Of a DNA stretch of 51,691 nt, positions 7,662-18,230 are shown piece by piece. This DNA is from an uncultured bacterium (GTDB lineage Bacteria > Bacillota > Clostridia > Oscillospirales > Ruminococcaceae). How positions within the stretch are numbered: the first letter of the stretch is position 1; every line of letters begins with the position of its first letter. A model generated the notes under the pieces. It did no database searches, was not told where the DNA came from, and saw only the letters and a list, made by a program, of their open reading frames with translations. Where the stretch lies: contig CAKXHL010000016.1 in assembly GCA_934875375.1 (NCBI GenBank), positions 1 through 51,691 of the forward strand, in the 5' to 3' direction. The position numbers were made by a program, and so were the translations under genes.

Positions 7662-8159
7662 ATGGCTACTACAATTTCAGCGGTTCCCTTTAACGGAACC
7701 AAAGAGCAGGAACAAAAGCTTATTGAGCTGATTGCCGCCCACAAAGGGCAAAGAGGCGCTTTAATGCCGGTCCTGCAAGGCGCGCAGGGAATTTACGGCT
7801 ATCTTCCTATCGAGGTCCAGAAGCTGGTCGCACAGCATTTGGAGATCCCGCTGGAGGAAGTCTACGGCGTTTCCACTTTCTATTCTCAGTTTACTTTGAA
7901 CCCCAAAGGCAAATATAAAATTTCTGTTTGCCTGGGCACCGCCTGCTACGTCAAAGGTTCCGGCGACGTATTTGCCAAGCTGGGCGAATGTCTGGGCATC
8001 CAGGGTGGAGAATGCACCAACGACGGCAAATTCTCCCTGGAGGCCTGCCGCTGCATCGGCGCGTGCGGTCTGGCGCCGGTTATGACCATCAACGACGACG
8101 TTTACGGCCGCCTGGTCGCCGACGACATTCCCGGCATCCTGGCCAAATACGCGGAATAA
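7662..8159 (+). CDS. NuoE-like subunit of NADH-linked [FeFe] hydrogenase
   Basis: 165 residues. A helical N-terminal domain is followed by a thioredoxin-like [2Fe-2S] domain with ligands in CLGTAC (C90, C95) and CRCIGAC (C131, C135), the NuoE/HydC pattern. It passes electrons in a soluble complex with NuoF-like and HydA subunits that couples NADH (and often ferredoxin) to hydrogen production or uptake. Start ATG at 7662 follows GGAGG by five bases; a TTG at 7632 is weaker. First gene of a five-gene operon that ends at the terminator after HydA. Confidence 0.92.
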   Translation: MATTISAVPFNGTKEQEQKLIELIAAHKGQRGALMPVLQGAQGIYGYLPIEVQKLVAQHLEIPLEEVYGVSTFYSQFTLNPKGKYKISVCLGTACYVKGSGDVFAKLGECLGIQGGECTNDGKFSLEACRCIGACGLAPVMTINDDVYGRLVADDIPGILAKYAE

Positions 8160-8162
8160 ACG

Positions 8163-8714
8163 ATGGAAGAACTGTCGTTAAACATCCTGGATATTGCGCA
8201 AAATTCAGTGCGGGCAAACGCCACTCGTGTGGACATCACCGTGGCGGAACTGCCGGCTGAAGATCGGCTGGTCATTACCATCAACGACAATGGCTGCGGC
8301 ATGACCCCGGAACAGGTCGCCCATGTGGAGGATCCGTTCTACACCACCCGCACCACCCGCAAGGTGGGGCTGGGAGTTCCCTTTTTCAAAATGGCCGCGC
8401 TGATGACCGGCGGGGATTTCTCCATTCAATCGCAGGTGGGCAAGGGCACCCGGGTGCGGGCCGTTTTCGGCCTTACCCACATCGACCGGATGCCATTGGG
8501 CAACATGGCTGACACCATGTGCATTCTGATGGGATGCAACGAGCAGATCAACTTCTCCTTTACCTATCAGGTTGGGGAGGCGGTTTTTACTGTCAGCACG
8601 GCGCAGCTGCAGGAGATTTTGGACGGCGTTCCCCTGAACACCCCCCAAGTGATGGACTTTATCCGGGGGTACATCAAAGAAAATATGGATTTGCTTAGCG
8701 GAGGTGCATCATAA
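8163..8714 (+). CDS. Stand-alone histidine-kinase-type ATPase protein
   Basis: 183 residues. A GHKL ATP-binding domain starts at the N-terminus: N box LNILDIAQNSVRANA (about 6-20), G1 INDNGCGMTPEQ (about 41), and G2 RKVGLGVPFFKMAA (about 66-78). There is no DHp phosphoacceptor, membrane segment or input domain; the C-terminal 80 residues are unassigned. Genes like this sit between nuoE and the 2Fe-2S protein in many clostridial hydrogenase operons. It starts three bases after the nuoE stop, so it is translationally coupled. A regulatory kinase or anti-sigma role is inferred. Confidence 0.8.
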   Translation: MEELSLNILDIAQNSVRANATRVDITVAELPAEDRLVITINDNGCGMTPEQVAHVEDPFYTTRTTRKVGLGVPFFKMAALMTGGDFSIQSQVGKGTRVRAVFGLTHIDRMPLGNMADTMCILMGCNEQINFSFTYQVGEAVFTVSTAQLQEILDGVPLNTPQVMDFIRGYIKENMDLLSGGAS

Positions 8715-8715
8715 T

Positions 8716-9087
8716 ATGAAAAGTTTAGCAGAGCTTCAGGCTCTTCGCGATTCCATGAAAGGCAAAATCGGCGTTCGTGATGACGCGGAAGGAAATATCC
8801 GTGTGGTTGTGGGTATGGCTACCTGCGGAATCGCAGCCGGCGCACGGCCGGTGCTGGCCGCCTTTACCGAAGAGGTTTCCAAACGGAACCTGCAAAACGT
8901 GACCATCGCCCAGACCGGCTGTATCGGCATCTGCCAGTACGAGCCTGTCGTCGAGGTCTACGAACCCGGTAAAGAAAAGGTTACTTATGTAAAAATGACT
9001 CCCGAAATGGCAGTTAAGGTTGTCAACGATCACCTGGTCAACGGTAATGTTGTAACCGAATACACCATCGGCGCAAAAACGAAATAA
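8716..9087 (+). CDS. Thioredoxin-like [2Fe-2S] ferredoxin (HndB-like)
   Basis: 123 residues, MKSLAELQALRDSM..., with MATCGIAAGARPVL (Cys near residue 37) and QTGCIGICQYEP (CX3C near 77-81), as in HndB-type subunits of NADP/NADH-linked hydrogenases. It probably relays electrons within the complex formed by the flanking genes. Only three of the four expected cysteine ligands are obvious, which is common in this subfamily as I recall it. Start ATG at 8716 follows GGAGG; it overlaps the end of the ATPase region only through its ribosome site. Confidence 0.8.
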   Translation: MKSLAELQALRDSMKGKIGVRDDAEGNIRVVVGMATCGIAAGARPVLAAFTEEVSKRNLQNVTIAQTGCIGICQYEPVVEVYEPGKEKVTYVKMTPEMAVKVVNDHLVNGNVVTEYTIGAKTK

Positions 9088-9100
9088 GGAGGAAATCAAC

Positions 9101-10888
9101 ATGTATCGTTCCCATGTGCTGGTCTGCGGTGGTACAGGCTGTACCTCCTCCGGCAGCGAACGGATCGTCTCCGCTTTGGAGCGCGAGATCCAGGACAATG
9201 GCCTGTCCGAAGAGGTCAAGGTCATCAAAACCGGCTGCTTCGGCCTTTGCGCATTAGGCCCCATCATGATCGTTTATCCTGAGGGCGCCTTTTACAGCAT
9301 GGTCAAACCCGAGGATATCCCGGAAATCGTTTCTGAGCATCTGCTCAAAGGCCGTATCGTCACCCGTCTTCTGTATCAGGAGACCGTGCAGGAAGACACG
9401 GTAAAATCTTTGAACCACACCCAGTTCTACGCCAAGCAAAAACGTGTAGCGCTGAAAAACTGCGGCGTAATCGACCCGGAAAACATCAACGAATACATCG
9501 GCCTGGACGGCTACATGGCTCTGGGTAAGGTTTTGACCGAAATGACCCCCGATCAAGTCATCCAGACCATTAAAGACTCCGGCCTGCGCGGACGCGGCGG
9601 CGGCGGCTTCCCCACCGGCGTGAAATGGAGCTTTGCGGCGGCGCAGCCTGCGGGTCAGAAATACGTCTGCTGCAACGCCGACGAGGGCGACCCCGGCGCA
9701 TTCATGGACCGTTCCGTTCTGGAAGGCGATCCTCATGTTGTTCTGGAAGCAATGGCCATTGCCGGCTATGCCATCGGTGCAAGCCAGGGTTACATCTATG
9801 TTCGTGCGGAGTATCCCATCGCAGTAAAACGTCTGGAAATCGCCATCGGCCAGGCCCGTGAAAACGGCCTGCTGGGCAAAAACATCCTGGGCACCGGATT
9901 CGACTTTGACATTGAGCTGCGTTTGGGTGCCGGCGCATTTGTCTGCGGCGAGGAAACCGCGCTGATGACCTCCATCGAAGGCCATCGCGGCGAGCCCAGA
10001 CCCCGTCCTCCGTTCCCGGCGGTAAAAGGTCTGTTCGAACGGCCCACCGTGCTCAACAACGTGGAGACCTACGCCAACATTCCGCAGATTATCCTCAAAG
10101 GCGCCGACTGGTTCGCCTCCATGGGTACTGAGAAATCCAAGGGCACCAAGGTATTCGCGCTGGGCGGCAAAATCCATAACACCGGCTTGGTAGAAGTTCC
10201 CATGGGCACCACCCTGCGGGAGATCGTCGAGGAAATCGGCGGTGGCATTCCCAACGGCAAGAAATTCAAAGCAGCGCAGACCGGCGGTCCTTCCGGCGGC
10301 TGTATCCCCGCTTCTTTGATTGATATCCCCGTTGACTACGACAACCTGATCTCCATCGGCTCCATGATGGGCTCCGGCGGCCTGATCGTTATGGATGAAG
10401 ACACCTGTATGGTGGATATCGCCAAATTCTTCCTGGAATTTACCGTAGACGAAAGCTGCGGCAAATGTACGCCCTGCCGTATCGGTACCAAGCGCCTGCT
10501 GGAAATGCTGGACAAGATCACCAAAGGCAAAGGCACCATGGAAGATCTGGACAAAATGGAGGAGCTGTGCTACCACATCAAGGCCAACTCTTTGTGCGGC
10601 CTCGGCCAGTCCGCTCCCAACCCGGTACTCTCTACCCTGAAGTATTTCCGGGATGAATATGTGGCCCATATCGTTGACAAGAAGTGCCCGGCCGGCGTAT
10701 GTAAAGCGCTGCTGAGCTATGTCATCGACCGCGAGAAGTGCAAAGGCTGTACTTTGTGCGCAAGAGCCTGCCCGGCGGACGCGATCTCCGGCACTGTGAA
10801 GCAGCCTCACGTCATCGATCCCGCGAAATGCCTCAAGTGCGGCGCCTGCATGGAAAAATGTAAATTCGGCGCCATCTATAAAAAATAA
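9101..10888 (+). CDS. NuoF-like NADH-binding subunit of [FeFe] hydrogenase
   Basis: 595 residues with four domains. An N-terminal thioredoxin-like 2Fe-2S domain (GTGCTSSGS, KTGCFGLC) is followed by the FMN/NADH domain with GLRGRGGGGFPTGVKW (about 160-175) and CNADEGDPGAFMDRS, an SLBB-type linker, the 4Fe-4S motif ESCGKCTPCRIGT (near 450), and a C-terminal two-cluster ferredoxin (CKGCTLCARACP near 547, CLKCGACMEKC near 577). This is the flavin subunit (HydB/HndC type) that oxidises or reduces NADH and is the site of electron bifurcation in related enzymes; bifurcation here is inferred. AGGAGG precedes the ATG, and the gene ends 17 bases before HydA. Confidence 0.93.
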   Translation: MYRSHVLVCGGTGCTSSGSERIVSALEREIQDNGLSEEVKVIKTGCFGLCALGPIMIVYPEGAFYSMVKPEDIPEIVSEHLLKGRIVTRLLYQETVQEDTVKSLNHTQFYAKQKRVALKNCGVIDPENINEYIGLDGYMALGKVLTEMTPDQVIQTIKDSGLRGRGGGGFPTGVKWSFAAAQPAGQKYVCCNADEGDPGAFMDRSVLEGDPHVVLEAMAIAGYAIGASQGYIYVRAEYPIAVKRLEIAIGQARENGLLGKNILGTGFDFDIELRLGAGAFVCGEETALMTSIEGHRGEPRPRPPFPAVKGLFERPTVLNNVETYANIPQIILKGADWFASMGTEKSKGTKVFALGGKIHNTGLVEVPMGTTLREIVEEIGGGIPNGKKFKAAQTGGPSGGCIPASLIDIPVDYDNLISIGSMMGSGGLIVMDEDTCMVDIAKFFLEFTVDESCGKCTPCRIGTKRLLEMLDKITKGKGTMEDLDKMEELCYHIKANSLCGLGQSAPNPVLSTLKYFRDEYVAHIVDKKCPAGVCKALLSYVIDREKCKGCTLCARACPADAISGTVKQPHVIDPAKCLKCGACMEKCKFGAIYKK

Positions 10889-10905
10889 GGAAGGAGTGTA
10901 CCACA

Positions 10906-12648
10906 ATGGAAATGGTGAATATCAAAATCAACGGTATGCCCTTGTCCGTACCGGCCGGCAGCACCATTTTGGAAGCCGCCAGAATGCATGGAATTGAAAT
11001 TCCCACCCTGTGTTACTTAAGAGAAATCAACGAGATCGGCGCCTGCCGCATCTGCGTAGTAGAAGTAGTCGGTATGAGAAACCTGGTCGCCGCCTGTGTT
11101 TATCCGGTAGCCGAGGGCATGGAGATCCTGACCAACTCCAAGCGTGTTTTCGCTTCTCGTAAAACCAACCTGGAGCTGATCCTTTCCACCCATAACCGAT
11201 CCTGCCTGTCCTGCGTACGCTCCGGCAACTGTGAGCTGCAGAAACTGTGTAAGGACTTCCGCATCTACAACGAAGCGATCTTCGACGGCGAAAAGCCCGC
11301 CAGCGATTACGACGATTCCGCCGTACATATGGTGCGCGACAACTCCAAGTGCGTGCTGTGCCGCCGCTGTGCCGCCGCCTGCGCCAAATGGCAGGATGTT
11401 GCGGTCATCGGACCTAACGGCCGGGGCTTTAACACCCATATCGGCACCGCCTTTAACCAGAACCTGTCCGACGTGGCCTGCGTATCCTGCGGCCAGTGTA
11501 TCGTTGTCTGCCCCACCGGTGCGCTGGCGGAGAAAGACAACACCAAGGATGTATGGCGTGCTCTGGGCGATCCGACCAAACACGTAATCGTTCAGACTGC
11601 TCCTTCCATCCGTGTGACTTTGGGCGAGGCTTTTGGCATGCACATCGGCACCAATGTGGAAGGTAAGATGGTTGCGGCGCTGCGCCGCCTGGGCTTTGAC
11701 GGCGTTTACGACACCGACTTTGCCGCGGATATGACCATCGTGGAAGAGGCCAACGAGCTGGTTGAGCGGATCAAAAATGGCGGCAAGCTGCCGATGATCA
11801 CCTCCTGCTCCCCCGGCTGGGTCAAATACTGCGAACACTACTACCCGGAATTCACCGAGAACCTGTCCACCTGCAAATCGCCGCAGCAGATGTTCGGCGC
11901 GCTGGCCAAGACCTGGTACGCGGAGAAAACCGGCATTGATCCCAAAGACATCTTCGTGGTCGGCATTATGCCTTGTACTGCCAAGAAGTTTGAGACCAAG
12001 CGTGAGGACGAGTCCGCTTCCGGTTATCCGGACGTAGACGTTGCCCTGACCACCCGTGAGCTGGCCCGCATGATCGAGCGCGCAGGTATGTACCTGCCCA
12101 AACTGCCCGACGAAGAGTTCGACGCGCCTTTGGGTACCTCCACTGGCGCAGGCGTTATCTTCGGAGCCACCGGCGGCGTAATGGAAGCGGCGCTGCGTAC
12201 CGCGAAAGAATGGATCACCGGCGAAAGCGGCGAAGCCGTCGAGTTCGGCGAAGTCCGCGGCACTGAGGGTATCAAAGAAGCACGCTATAAGATTGGCGAT
12301 CTGGAGCTGAACGTTTGCGTTGCATCCGGTTTGAAAAACGCCAAAAAAGTTCTGGAGTCGGTCAAATCCGGCGAGAAGAACTATCACTTTATCGAGATCA
12401 TGGGTTGCCCAGGCGGCTGCGTAAACGGCGGCGGCCAGCCGGTACAGCCGGCGGCGGTTCGCAACTTTATCGATCTGAAAGCGCGCCGTGCGGCTGCGTT
12501 GTACGAAGACGATAAGAACAAACCGATCCGTAAATCCCATGAGAACCCGGTGGTGAAAGAAGTCTACGAGACCTATCTGGGCAGCTACGGCTCCCACAAG
12601 GCCCACGAGATTCTGCACACCAGCTACAAAAAACGCAATCGTTTCTAA
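10906..12648 (+). CDS. hydA: Catalytic subunit of NADH-linked [FeFe] hydrogenase
   Basis: 580 residues. In order: 2Fe-2S domain (CYLREINEIGACRIC, about 37-51), the His-Cys3 cluster (HNRSCLSCVRSGNC, about 92-105), two 4Fe-4S motifs (CVLCRRCAAAC near 149, CVSCGQCIVVC near 192), then the H-cluster loops TSCSPGWVKYC (near 299), MPCTAKKFE (near 355) and MGCPGGCVNGGGQP (near 499), and the small C-terminal domain. It reduces protons or oxidises H2 at the H-cluster. Loop 1 is TSCSP rather than TSCCP, which I recall from HndD/TmHydA-type NADH-linked enzymes. Maturases HydE, HydF and HydG are not in this window. Last gene of the operon. Confidence 0.95.
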   Translation: MEMVNIKINGMPLSVPAGSTILEAARMHGIEIPTLCYLREINEIGACRICVVEVVGMRNLVAACVYPVAEGMEILTNSKRVFASRKTNLELILSTHNRSCLSCVRSGNCELQKLCKDFRIYNEAIFDGEKPASDYDDSAVHMVRDNSKCVLCRRCAAACAKWQDVAVIGPNGRGFNTHIGTAFNQNLSDVACVSCGQCIVVCPTGALAEKDNTKDVWRALGDPTKHVIVQTAPSIRVTLGEAFGMHIGTNVEGKMVAALRRLGFDGVYDTDFAADMTIVEEANELVERIKNGGKLPMITSCSPGWVKYCEHYYPEFTENLSTCKSPQQMFGALAKTWYAEKTGIDPKDIFVVGIMPCTAKKFETKREDESASGYPDVDVALTTRELARMIERAGMYLPKLPDEEFDAPLGTSTGAGVIFGATGGVMEAALRTAKEWITGESGEAVEFGEVRGTEGIKEARYKIGDLELNVCVASGLKNAKKVLESVKSGEKNYHFIEIMGCPGGCVNGGGQPVQPAAVRNFIDLKARRAAALYEDDKNKPIRKSHENPVVKEVYETYLGSYGSHKAHEILHTSYKKRNRF

Positions 12649-12677
12649 TTTTAGAGGCGCTGACTCTTATCAAAAAA

Positions 12678-12709
12678 GGCGGTACTGCTTTGGCAGTACC
12701 GCCTTTTTA
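12678..12709 (+). terminator. Terminator of the hydrogenase operon
   Basis: Perfect 11-bp stem GGCGGTACTGC / GCAGTACCGCC with a TTTG loop, flanked by A6 and T5, so it can work in both directions and also serve the converging HelD gene. Confidence 0.92.
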
Positions 12710-12743
12710 TTTGCCGCAAAAGAAACGGCTGATTCTGATTTGA

Positions 12744-14888
12744 TTATTCAAGCAGACCCTCCAGTGGGGCGCAGACCTCGCCGCTGTAAAAAACGTCCAA
12801 CCGGTGCAGTGGCCGGGTCATCGCCACATACAAAAGATGCAGATCCAGCCGCTGGTCCGACCGATAGACCGCCTCTCCTGCATCTAACAGGATGACTCCG
12901 TCAAACTCCAGCCCCTTGGACAGATAGCCGGTCATTGCACAAATCCCGCCGCTGTATGCGTCTGCTTCATCGTCTATCAGTTGAATGGATATGTCCATCG
13001 CCGCAAGAGCAGTGTAAATTCGGGCGGTTTCGGCAGCTGTTTTTCCCAATATGGCGACCGAGCCAAATCCCAGCGCTTGATATTCCCGAATGCAATCCGC
13101 CACTGCCCGGGCTGGGTTGTCTGGCATTGGATGCAATCGCACTGGCTCGCCGTGACGGATCACCGGCTGGGCGGCGGGCAGTCCCAGGCTCTTGGTAAGA
13201 AGGTTTGCCGCTTCCATAATCTCAACCGTGGTTCGGTAGCTTTTCTCCATATAGCAAATTTCAGCTCCCTTGGGAAAAGAGCGCTGCTGTACCGAATGCC
13301 AGTTTTCCACCCCATGAAATCCATAAATGGACTGCGCCAGATCCCCGACAACGGTAAAGGTGCTGCCGGAAAGCAATTTTTGCAGCGAAAAAAATGCGAA
13401 TTCGCCCAAATCCTGCGCCTCATCTACCACCGCATGACGATAACGGGCATAATCCCCCGCGCCGAAAATCTGTGTTTTCAAGTAGATCAGCGCTGGCAGA
13501 TCCTCCTGCGTCACGGTCTTTTTCCGCAGCATGGCCAACGTTTGCCGCCCCAGCTGCATCGCCAGTTCCTGCGGAAGATACAGTTGTGCCTGTTCTAAAA
13601 AGCGGCGGTACACCGACAGGATTTTGACGTCAATCCCCGAAAAAAATCGTCGCAGCAGCTTTTTACAGCCCGAATCCAGCTCCCGCACCAGCTGCCGCTT
13701 CTGGCGGAAAAGCCGCGCGGTCTCCTCTTTTCCCGCACCGCCCATCTGACTGCCAAACCAGCTGTCTGTTATCCAAAACGCCCGATCCCGCTCAGCAGCC
13801 AACGCCGCAGAAAGCATCAGCACCGTCTTGTTGACCCGGGTCAGGCAGCTGCCGCCCACCTCTTTCGCGCTTTGCCACTCGGCTTGAATTTGCTGCTCGT
13901 TCAACAGCAAAACGCCAAACGGGGCGAACGGCCCTTCCGGCAGCAGAGAGTCTTCAAAATCTGACAAAAACCGATCCAATGCATCCCGGTAGTCAAGAGA
14001 GCTTTTATAGCGCTGTATCGCCGTATCCATCCCCTGCTCCACAACAGCAGCCAGCGTTTCAGCAGGGTTTTGCACGGTAAAATTTTCCCCCAGATACTGG
14101 GCGGCCAGTGTTGCATAGGTGAACTGCGGTACATTGTCCACATCCAGATCCGGCAGAACCGCTGAGATGTAGCTGATGAAAAACAGGTTTGGGCCGATGA
14201 CCATGTACTGGCTGGGGCGGATACTGTCCCTCCAGCGGTAAACCAGGTAGGCAATGCGGTGCAGCGCCACAGTGGTCTTACCGCTGCCTGCCGCACCCTG
14301 CACGATGAGGTTTTTATGCAGATCTTCCCGGATGATGCGGTTTTGCTCAGTCTGGATGGAGGCGACGATATTCTTCAGCCGACTATCAGCGCCGGCACTT
14401 AAAAACGGCTTCAGTAATTCGTCGTTAGAAACTGAGTCCACATCATGATAGGATAAAAGCGTTCCTTCTTCGATCTCATACTGGCGCTTGAGGGAAAGCG
14501 TTCCACAAATCGCCCCTTCCGGCGCCTGATAGGAAGTTTTGCCCAGATTGCTGTCGTAATACAAGGTCGCTACCGGGGCGCGCCAATCCACCGTGATGAT
14601 TTGTCCATCCTGATCGGCCACGCCGATTTTGCCGATATAGCACCGGTCGGTCTGGGCAGACGATCCATCGGTAAAATCAATGCGGGCAAAATAGGGCTTG
14701 CGTCGGCTCTGTTCCAGCCGTACAATGCGGTTATGGGTGTGCAGCAGCAATTCGTTTAAAAGATTGGGGTCGTTTGGGTACAGTCTTGGCAGCGCACTGA
14801 GCATCAGCCGTTCGTCCTCAGCCGCTTGCAGATACTGTTCTTTCGTCCAGGAAAGCCTGGCCGACTCTTCTTGAAAAATCGGATCCAT
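12744..14888 (-). CDS. helD: HelD-like UvrD/Rep-family ATPase (RNA polymerase recycling)
   Basis: 714 residues, a superfamily-1 helicase-like ATPase. Walker A GAAGSGKTTVALHRIAYLVYRW is near residue 200, Walker B AVVDEAQDLGEFAF near 490, then VVGDLAQSIYGFHGVENW and the C-terminal motif LHLLYVAMTRPLHRLDV. The charged N-terminus (EESARLSWTKEQYLQAAEDERL) fits HelD, which pushes into stalled RNA polymerase and frees it from nucleic acid. Start ATG at 14888 has AAGGAG eight bases before. Single gene, probably monocistronic, ending against the hydrogenase terminator. UvrD-like DNA helicase is the alternative; length and N-terminus favour HelD. Confidence 0.85.
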   Translation of the reverse strand: MDPIFQEESARLSWTKEQYLQAAEDERLMLSALPRLYPNDPNLLNELLLHTHNRIVRLEQSRRKPYFARIDFTDGSSAQTDRCYIGKIGVADQDGQIITVDWRAPVATLYYDSNLGKTSYQAPEGAICGTLSLKRQYEIEEGTLLSYHDVDSVSNDELLKPFLSAGADSRLKNIVASIQTEQNRIIREDLHKNLIVQGAAGSGKTTVALHRIAYLVYRWRDSIRPSQYMVIGPNLFFISYISAVLPDLDVDNVPQFTYATLAAQYLGENFTVQNPAETLAAVVEQGMDTAIQRYKSSLDYRDALDRFLSDFEDSLLPEGPFAPFGVLLLNEQQIQAEWQSAKEVGGSCLTRVNKTVLMLSAALAAERDRAFWITDSWFGSQMGGAGKEETARLFRQKRQLVRELDSGCKKLLRRFFSGIDVKILSVYRRFLEQAQLYLPQELAMQLGRQTLAMLRKKTVTQEDLPALIYLKTQIFGAGDYARYRHAVVDEAQDLGEFAFFSLQKLLSGSTFTVVGDLAQSIYGFHGVENWHSVQQRSFPKGAEICYMEKSYRTTVEIMEAANLLTKSLGLPAAQPVIRHGEPVRLHPMPDNPARAVADCIREYQALGFGSVAILGKTAAETARIYTALAAMDISIQLIDDEADAYSGGICAMTGYLSKGLEFDGVILLDAGEAVYRSDQRLDLHLLYVAMTRPLHRLDVFYSGEVCAPLEGLLE

Positions 14889-15008
14889 ACTCCACTCCTT
14901 TCCAGCCGCGGTGAGTCATTTATTATATCAGGTTGGCAGAAAAAAGCAAGCGTACCGAACAAAAATATGCTATGATGAAAAAAGCTTGGAAACAGGGAGG
15001 AAATTTCT

Positions 15009-15459
15009 ATGATACGCCTGGAACCGATCAGCCCGGAAAACTTTGAAGCGGTTATCGCTCTTCAGGCCGCGCTGGAACAAAGCAAATTTGTCGCATCCAA
15101 TCTTTACTCTATCGCCCAGGTAAAAGTATATCCCGAATGCGTTGCACTGGCGGCATTTGACAACGATCAAGCGGTGGGCTTTGCCATGTACTGCCCGGAC
15201 CGGGCAGACGGGGAATCTGGATCCGGCGGCTGATGGTGGACCGGGACTGCCAGCGAAAAGGGTTCGGCGAGGTAATTTTGCATGGCGTGTTGCAGCGTAT
15301 TATGGCAGATTTATCCCGCCACCGAGTTTACATCAGCTTTGAGCCGGACAACCATGCTGCCCGCGCATGATATGAAAAGCTCGGTTTTGCCCGGACGGGC
15401 GAACCATTGAGGGGGAAACGGTTTACTGCCTCTATTATGGCGAAAAAGACGGCATATAA
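15009..15459 (+). pseudogene. Broken GNAT-family N-acetyltransferase gene
   Basis: The first frame gives MIRLEPISPENFEAVIALQA... up to about 15212. The rest of a GNAT fold continues in another frame: WIRRLMVDRDCQRKGFGEVI, the acetyl-CoA-binding R-x-x-G-x-G/A region. A TGA then interrupts where A-R-x-L-Y-E-K-L-G-F is expected (near 15369), and a further one-base shift near 15410 is needed to reach IEGETVYCLYYGEKDGI and the stop at 15459. Three independent lesions make a sequencing error unlikely. It retains a normal ribosome site (AGGGAGG), so decay seems fairly recent. Confidence 0.85.
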
Positions 15460-15474
15460 CCCAAAGATTTTTCG

Positions 15475-15503
15475 TTGTACCCGGCCGAGAAATATGCTAT
15501 ACT
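15475..15503 (+). promoter_or_regulatory. Promoter of lepA
   Basis: TTGTAC (15475-15480), 17-base spacer, TATACT (15498-15503), about 40 bases before the lepA start. The -10 is good and the -35 is partial. Confidence 0.55.
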
Positions 15504-15542
15504 GATTTTAATTATCCACGACTTGGGAAAGAGAATACAGAG

Positions 15543-17366
<1,824 letters not shown>

Positions 17367-17380
17367 CTTTTATGAAGTCA

Positions 17381-17410
17381 GGCCGCGTCAGATTCTGCCG
17401 CGGCCTTTTT
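17381..17410 (+). terminator. Terminator of lepA
   Basis: Seven-bp stem GGCCGCG / CGCGGCC around an 11-base loop (17381-17405), followed by five T. Confidence 0.75.
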
Positions 17411-17456
17411 GTCCGGCACACAAAAGCCGGAACATCCCTGAAAAGGAGGATTTTCT

Positions 17457-18230
17457 ATGACTACTATCGATGTGATTGCTCACAATGCCCAAGCGTGGGA
17501 CAATCATGTGAAAAACGCCAGCCAATGGACGGTACCGGTATCCCATGAAGAAATTGAGGCGGCGCGGACTGGGCTTTTTTCCATTCTGCTCACCGCCAAA
17601 AAACCCGTTCCGAGAGATTGGTTCCCCCAAAACCTGGCCGGATTAAAAATCCTCTGCCTTGCCTGCGGCGGCGGCCAGCAGGCGCCGATTCTGGCGGCGG
17701 CCGGCGCGGATGTAACCGTGTTCGACAATTCTTTAGCCCAGCTGACCCAGGACCGTTTGGTTTCTCAGCGGGAAAATCTGCCTTTGAAGATCGTCCGCGG
17801 GGATATGCGGGATTTGTCCGCCTTTGCCGACAGCGCTTTTGATTTGGTGTTCTGCCCGGTATCGGTAACCTATATTCCCCAGGTGCAACCGGTTTTTGAC
17901 GAAGCCTACCGGGTGCTCCAAAAAGGCGGCAGCTTTTTGTTCGGCGCCACCAATCCGTTTGTCTACATTTTCGACGGGCCGGACTGGGATCAAAACCGTT
18001 TTACCGTATCCAACCGCCTGCCGTTCTGCTCGCTGGATGAGTTAAGTCCCGAGCAGGTTTCACAGGTACTGCAAAATAAAGAAACCATCCAGTACAGCCA
18101 CACGCTGGAATCGCTCATCGGCGGGCAGACGGCGGCAGGATTTGCCATCACCGGCTTTTACGAGGATGTGGACGACGATCTCATCTGCCGGTATTCGGCC
18201 AAATATTTCGCCACGAGGGCAGTAAAATGA
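17457..18230 (+). CDS. Class I SAM-dependent methyltransferase, substrate unknown
   Basis: 257 residues. The SAM-binding motif I is LKILCLACGGGQQAPILAAAG (about 62-82), motif II gives VTVFDNS, then IVRGDMRDLSAFADSAFDLVFC (motif IV region) and YRVLQKGGSFLFGATNP (post-motif). The fold is that of Methyltransf_11/UbiE-like enzymes acting on small molecules, but the substrate cannot be read from sequence. A strong AAAAGGAGG precedes ATG 17457. It shares an ATGA overlap with hemW, so the two are co-translated; the functional link is not obvious. Confidence 0.85.
   Translation: MTTIDVIAHNAQAWDNHVKNASQWTVPVSHEEIEAARTGLFSILLTAKKPVPRDWFPQNLAGLKILCLACGGGQQAPILAAAGADVTVFDNSLAQLTQDRLVSQRENLPLKIVRGDMRDLSAFADSAFDLVFCPVSVTYIPQVQPVFDEAYRVLQKGGSFLFGATNPFVYIFDGPDWDQNRFTVSNRLPFCSLDELSPEQVSQVLQNKETIQYSHTLESLIGGQTAAGFAITGFYEDVDDDLICRYSAKYFATRAVK

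Noticed and set aside
9254..10906. 550-codon open frame on the minus strand
   Set aside because: Lies wholly antisense to the NuoF-like gene, no ribosome site, composition explained by the high-GC third positions of the real gene.
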